DNA of 64,000 nucleotides from Sepiola atlantica. Lineage: Eukaryota > Mollusca > Cephalopoda > Sepiida > Sepiolidae. Each line of letters starts with the position of its first letter. Position 1 is the stretch's first letter. Below are positions 60,307-64,000 of this stretch, piece after piece. The notes below the pieces were generated by a model that was not told the DNA's origin, ran no database searches, and saw only the letters and a program-made list of their open reading frames with translations. The stretch lies in the NCBI GenBank assembly GCA_963556195.1, contig OY744547.1, positions 3,479,942-3,543,941 of the forward strand, in the 5' to 3' direction. The position numbers and the translations under genes are program-made.

Positions 60307-61599
60307 CAAGGGGCGTTCAATAAGTAATGCCCCTGACCCACTTCCAGTTATCCTGCTCTAGATGACATTTTGCATATGTAATGATTTATATCTGTATGGG
60401 TTATGTTGCGAAAAACAGCTCTGAACTAATTGTGGTTTCTGATTTACAGGTGTTTGAACTGAGTCAGGTGTGAAATGGAGCCAGTTGAGTGTCGCGCAGT
60501 GATCCGGTTTTTGTATTGTAATGGGCGCACACCAAAGGAGACTTTTGATGAAATGAAAGAAACTTATGGTGATGATGCCCCATTATATGACCTTGTAAAA
60601 CGCTGGCATCGTGAATTCGAACATGGCCGGAAGTCTGTGGAAACAGCTCCCAGACCTGGTCGTCCCTCTTTTGCCATTGATGAGGCATCTGTCCGTCAAG
60701 TTGAGGCTGCCATTTTGGAAGATCGACGCATTACTATTCGTCAAATAGCCCAAGAGGTCAAGATTAGTACAGGGTCTGTAGAAATGATCATTCATGACCA
60801 TTTGCATATGCATAAAGTATCTGTCAGATGGATTTCCAGGTTGCTCACACCTTTCGAGAAGCAAGAACACGTCGAGTGCTCGAGGATGAATTTGGAGATG
60901 TGCCAAGAAGATAAGCCAAAGTTTTGCTAAAAGACTGATTACACAGTATGAAACTTGGATCCATAACTATGATACAGAGACCAAAGCCGAGTCAATACAG
61001 TGGAAGCACTTGGACTCACCACCTCCAAAGAAGGCAAGGGTGCAGCCATCCCCTGGCAAAGTCATGCTCAGTCTTCTGGGACCAGGACGGATTAGTGATG
61101 ACAGATTTCCTGGCAAAGGGTACCACAATTACAGGAGCCTATTACGCTTCACTTTTGATGAAATTAAGAGAAGCTATCAAAATCAAGAGGCGGGGCAAGA
61201 TCAGCAAAGGTATCCTCCTCCTGCAGGACAACGCTCCGGTCCACAACTCGCATGTCGCCAGATCAAAAGCACCGGCGTGTGGCTATTAAATCCTCCCACA
61301 TCCCCCTGACTCTCCTGAACTTTCACCTTCTGACTTTCATCTCTTTCCAGCTATGAAGTTATTTTTGAAAGGAAAGCGTTTCCCATATAAGACAGCTTTG
61401 ATTTCTGAAGTTACGACGTGGTTGGAGGACCAACCTGGGGTGTTCTACAAAAACGGTGTCCAGAGCTGCATAAAACGATGCGAGAAATGCATAACTCTGG
61501 GTGGTTCCTATGTAGAGAAAAACTAATAACTGTGCCACGTTTCATTAATCTACTGCTATGGGAAATGGGTCAGAGGCATTACTTATTGAACGCCCCTCG
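60307..61599 (+). mobile_element. Full-length mariner element (1293 bp) with intact ends
   Basis: The left end CAAGGGGCGTTCAATAAGTA then ATGCC matches the reverse complement of the right end (CGAGGGGCGTTCAATAAGTA then ATGCC) with one mismatch in 25 bases. TA flanks both ends (60305-60306, 61600-61601), the mariner target duplication. Length is normal for mariner. The internal transposase is dead (next entry), so it could be moved only by a transposase supplied from another copy. Confidence 0.95.
60475..61526 (+). pseudogene. mariner transposase (DD34D), inactivated
   Basis: The first part, 60475-60930, keeps the N-terminal helix-turn-helix DNA-binding region (start MEPVECRAVIRFLYCNGRTP, linker APRPGRPSF, second HTH near RITIRQIAQEVKIS). 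A frameshift near 60925 ends this frame early. The catalytic half follows: the usual DETW first-Asp motif reads YETW (about 60942), so the first catalytic Asp is lost. A second frameshift falls near 61075. The second Asp is present in LLQDNAPVH (about 61225). A TAA stop lies at about 61287, and the third Asp survives in SPSDFHLF, exactly 34 residues after the second as DD34D requires. The C-terminus ends at a stop at 61524-61526. At least two frameshifts, one stop and one missing catalytic residue make it non-functional. Confidence 0.95.
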
Positions 61600-61644
61600 T
61601 AAATAACAACATTATTAATTCATGGTATTTATGGACCTTTGTTA

Positions 61645-61645
<1 letters not shown>

Positions 61646-61680
<35 letters not shown>
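61646..61680. repeat. (TA)n microsatellite
   Basis: Short TA run abutting the palindrome. Confidence 0.93.
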
Positions 61681-61682
<2 letters not shown>

Positions 61683-61737
61683 AGCAATGAAAATATATAT
61701 GGCATATATATGCCATATATATATTCATTGCTTACTA
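61678..61737. repeat. 60-bp near-perfect palindrome
   Basis: TAGTAAGCAATGAAAATATA at the left is mirrored by TATATATTCATTGCTTACTA at the right, around a centre at ATATGGCATATATATGCCAT. Only one pair mismatches. There is essentially no spacer, so it could form a cruciform or a hairpin of about 29 bp. Confidence 0.93.
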
Positions 61738-61839
61738 CCTAGCTCTACTTACGTATCGAGCACTGTTGAAGTAAATACTGAAAACTGATACATAAAAAAT
61801 TATATCTCCTTATAATATTTTATGTGGATACATGAAGTA

Positions 61840-61841
<2 letters not shown>

Positions 61842-61880
<39 letters not shown>
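61842..61880. repeat. (TA)n microsatellite
   Basis: TA run followed by CTGCGGCTTTTAGAACATGC, the same join as at 62458. Confidence 0.95.
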
Positions 61881-61882
<2 letters not shown>

Positions 61883-62029
61883 TGCGGCTTTTAGAACATG
61901 CACTATGATCTGAGGTAAAGGTCGGATTATAACTCTGGCTGATGCGATCTCAGTTTATAACAGCTGTTGTTCGATAACATCGCCATGTCAGTGTCGCAGA
62001 CTTTGTACATGTCTGTATAAATAAAAATA

Positions 62030-62090
<61 letters not shown>
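61881..62090 (+). repeat. Microsatellite-tailed interspersed repeat, copy 4
   Basis: CTGATGCGATCTCAG, GTTCGATAACATCGCCATGT, CAGTGTCGCAGAC and GTACATGTCTGTATAAATAA, then AATAATCATATATA and a (TA)n tract to about 62090. It is the most complete copy, and it is joined on the left to CTGCGGCTTTTAGAACATGC. Confidence 0.8.
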
Positions 62091-62092
<2 letters not shown>

Positions 62093-62204
62093 TTTTAGTC
62101 CTTTTTTCTCCCCCTCGTCCACCTTTGTTGTTTAATTCCTTGTTATCAAGTTTAAAGAGAGAGTAACAGAATATCTGTCCCAGGACAGGTATGAGCAATA
62201 CTGG

Positions 62205-62300
62205 AAATCTGGGAAGACTTGTTGACACTCAGACTCCAGGGAATATCACCGGTTGTCGGTGAGCAATCACTGATGACCTGTGTGAGAACTCCTAGTGAGT
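62205..62300 (+). repeat. Interspersed repeat, copy of the 22225-22390 family
   Basis: GACTCCAGGGAATATCACCG and GGAAGACTTG match 22355-22395; the 3' side again leads into simple repeats. Confidence 0.55.
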
Positions 62301-62308
62301 AAATAATA

Positions 62309-62311
<3 letters not shown>

Positions 62312-62378
<67 letters not shown>

Positions 62379-62379
62379 C

Positions 62380-62459
<80 letters not shown>
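62312..62459. repeat. (TC)n-(TA)n compound microsatellite
   Basis: About 18 TC units, then interrupted and continuous TA to 62458, ending again in CTGCGGCTTTTAGAACATGC. Confidence 0.95.
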
Positions 62460-62479
62460 TGCGGCTTTTAGAACATGCA

Positions 62480-63395
62480 CTATTCTATAATAATAAAAGT
62501 AGCAAGTCGATCAGGCATAATAGCGTTAGAACATAGAAATGTTTTTATTAATAAATATGACAATATGTCTAACATAACGTATAATGTAGCTAGATTATAT
62601 ACGAGTGTTTAAAAATAATGTTAGAAACGGTATTTTCCACGTAAGGTTAAAATTAAGCCGAAAGTGGAAAATTCCTTTACAATTCCAGTTAGAAGGTAAG
62701 AGTTATGTGTTAGGATATGACGTCACAGACCGGAAGTCCGAAATAAGACGAAATAAGATCTGTACATTTGGTTTGTCAGCGGACTGTGTTGACAGCTGTT
62801 TTGTCAAAGTTTTTTTTATTCGTTTCCTCTTCTGGCGTTAGGGGCGTGCAACAGGAAGCCTACGTAGTAGTTTAACAGAATAAAACATAAAAATGATGAC
62901 GCCATTGAGCTAATATGTGTTTTTTGTTTAATTTTTAATTTTGTTTTTAAAAAATTGGTAGAGGAGAAAGTGTTTTGTTTTGCAGAACATGATTGAGTTT
63001 TGCATAAGAGAAACATAAACAATAAACATCAATGTTTAGTGTATTTTGGGTCAGGAAGCCGATATCTTCTGATCTGGTAGTACCAGAAGCAAATACCCGA
63101 AGGAAATCACAAATAACAAATAAACAAAAACAAAAAAAAACACGATGCATGGAAATACATGAGTGAAAGGCCGAACCGGAAGAGGGAAACCACGTGATCA
63201 TAAAGGCAGGTCGGTTATGTTTTTTAAACTAAAGTTTTTAAAATGTAAGTTAAACAAAAACAAGTTCAATTCTCACAAACCTAATTCTACAGCCAATCAT
63301 CCAGATCCGGTACACAACTGCAGTACTTTACTAGATCCGACTGATTCACAAAATAATGTCTGTCATCACTCATATTGTCACCCGTCACCCTTTAT
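62480..63395. other. Mostly unassigned stretch; 62955-63085 is an interspersed repeat
   Basis: GCAGAACATGATTGAGTTTT at 62981 and TCAGGAAGCC at 63051 match the copy at 28346-28440. ATGACGTCAC at 62717 is a perfect CRE-type palindrome (TGACGTCA) without a recognised gene. Small open frames here show no family resemblance. Confidence 0.45.
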
Positions 63396-63398
63396 CTA

Positions 63399-63985
63399 AC
63401 CCTAACTCTAACTCTAACCCTAACCTTAACCCTAACCTTAATCTGAACCCAAAACCCAAAACCCTAACCCTTTATCTAACCCTAACCATAACCCTAAACC
63501 CTAACTCTAACCTTAACCCGAACCCTAAACTTTAAACCCTAACCTTAACCCTAACCCTCTCTAACCTTAAACCCTCACCCTAACCTTAACCCTAACCCTA
63601 ACCTTAACCTTAAACCCTAACCCTAACATTTACCTTAACCCCTAACCCTAACCCTTACATTAACCCTAACCCTTACCCTAACCTTAACCTTAACCCTAAC
63701 CTTAAACCCTAACCCTAACCCTAACTCTAACCTTAACCCTAACCCTAACCTTAACCCTAACCCTAACCTTAAAACCTAACCTTAACCCTAATCTTAAACT
63801 TTAACTCTTACCCTAACCCTAACCCTAACCCTAACCCTAACCCTAACCTTAAACCCTAACCGTTACCCTAACCCTAACCTTAAATCCTAACCCTAACCTT
63901 AAACCTTAACCCTAACCTTAACCCTAACCTTAAACCCTAACTCTAACTCTAACCCTTTTTCTAACCGTAACCCTAACCCTAACCA
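63399..63985 (-). repeat. Degenerate CCCTAA (telomere-type) array
   Basis: About 590 bp of CCCTAA, CCTTAA and CTCTAA variants, stopping just before the window ends. Confidence 0.95.
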
Positions 63986-64000
63986 CGCGAGAAACAACTT

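Overview
The window is repeat-dominated, non-genic animal DNA. I find no intact host protein-coding gene. A lophotrochozoan genome, most likely a cephalopod such as an octopus, fits best. The reasons are many AT/CA/GA microsatellites, degenerate TTAGGG/CCCTAA blocks (the molluscan telomere motif), decayed LINEs, mariner and MITE elements and SINE-like repeats. This is an inference from composition and repeat content, not a proven identification.

Layout. Positions 1-17450 are one satellite with a 24-bp unit (about 727 copies), cut by the left edge of the window. Its unit length is divisible by 3 and three of its six frames lack stops, so it gives false giant ORFs of up to about 3,000 codons on both strands. 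A 239-bp MITE with 19-bp inverted repeats sits at its right edge. From 18.7 to 22.8 kb lie minisatellites of 14, 49 and 12 bp and a purine-rich tract. From 23.6 to 26.7 kb come a probable solo LTR, a 57-bp repeat carrying six CRE-like sites just before a TATA box, an interspersed repeat ending in a hairpin, and a TTAGGG block. From 27 to 37.7 kb is a patchwork of LINE remnants, SINE-like repeats, 5S-rRNA-derived sequence, a MITE, long (TA)n tracts and CCCTAA arrays.

Positions 38.2-39.5 kb are a 63-bp satellite and 40.6-46.4 kb a 54-bp satellite with higher-order structure. From 46.7 to 50.3 kb lies a large inverted duplication with arms of about 550-700 bp. Beyond it are a SINE-like copy, a 56-bp polypurine minisatellite (51.2-52.3 kb), the best preserved LINE C-terminal fragment (54.1-54.8 kb), CCCTAA-type arrays (55.0-55.8, 58.9-59.9 and 63.4-64.0 kb) and a full-length but dead mariner element (60307-61599) with intact ends and TA target duplications.

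Functionally the region looks like heterochromatin-like or subtelomere-like repeat DNA. The only coding traces are dead transposable elements: at least five LINE loci and one mariner transposase with a lost catalytic Asp, frameshifts and a stop. The most unusual things are the length and near absence of indels in the 24-bp array, its layered higher-order repeats, the 5S-derived modules inside a duplicated unit, the CRE-like array ahead of a TATA box, and the inverted duplication.
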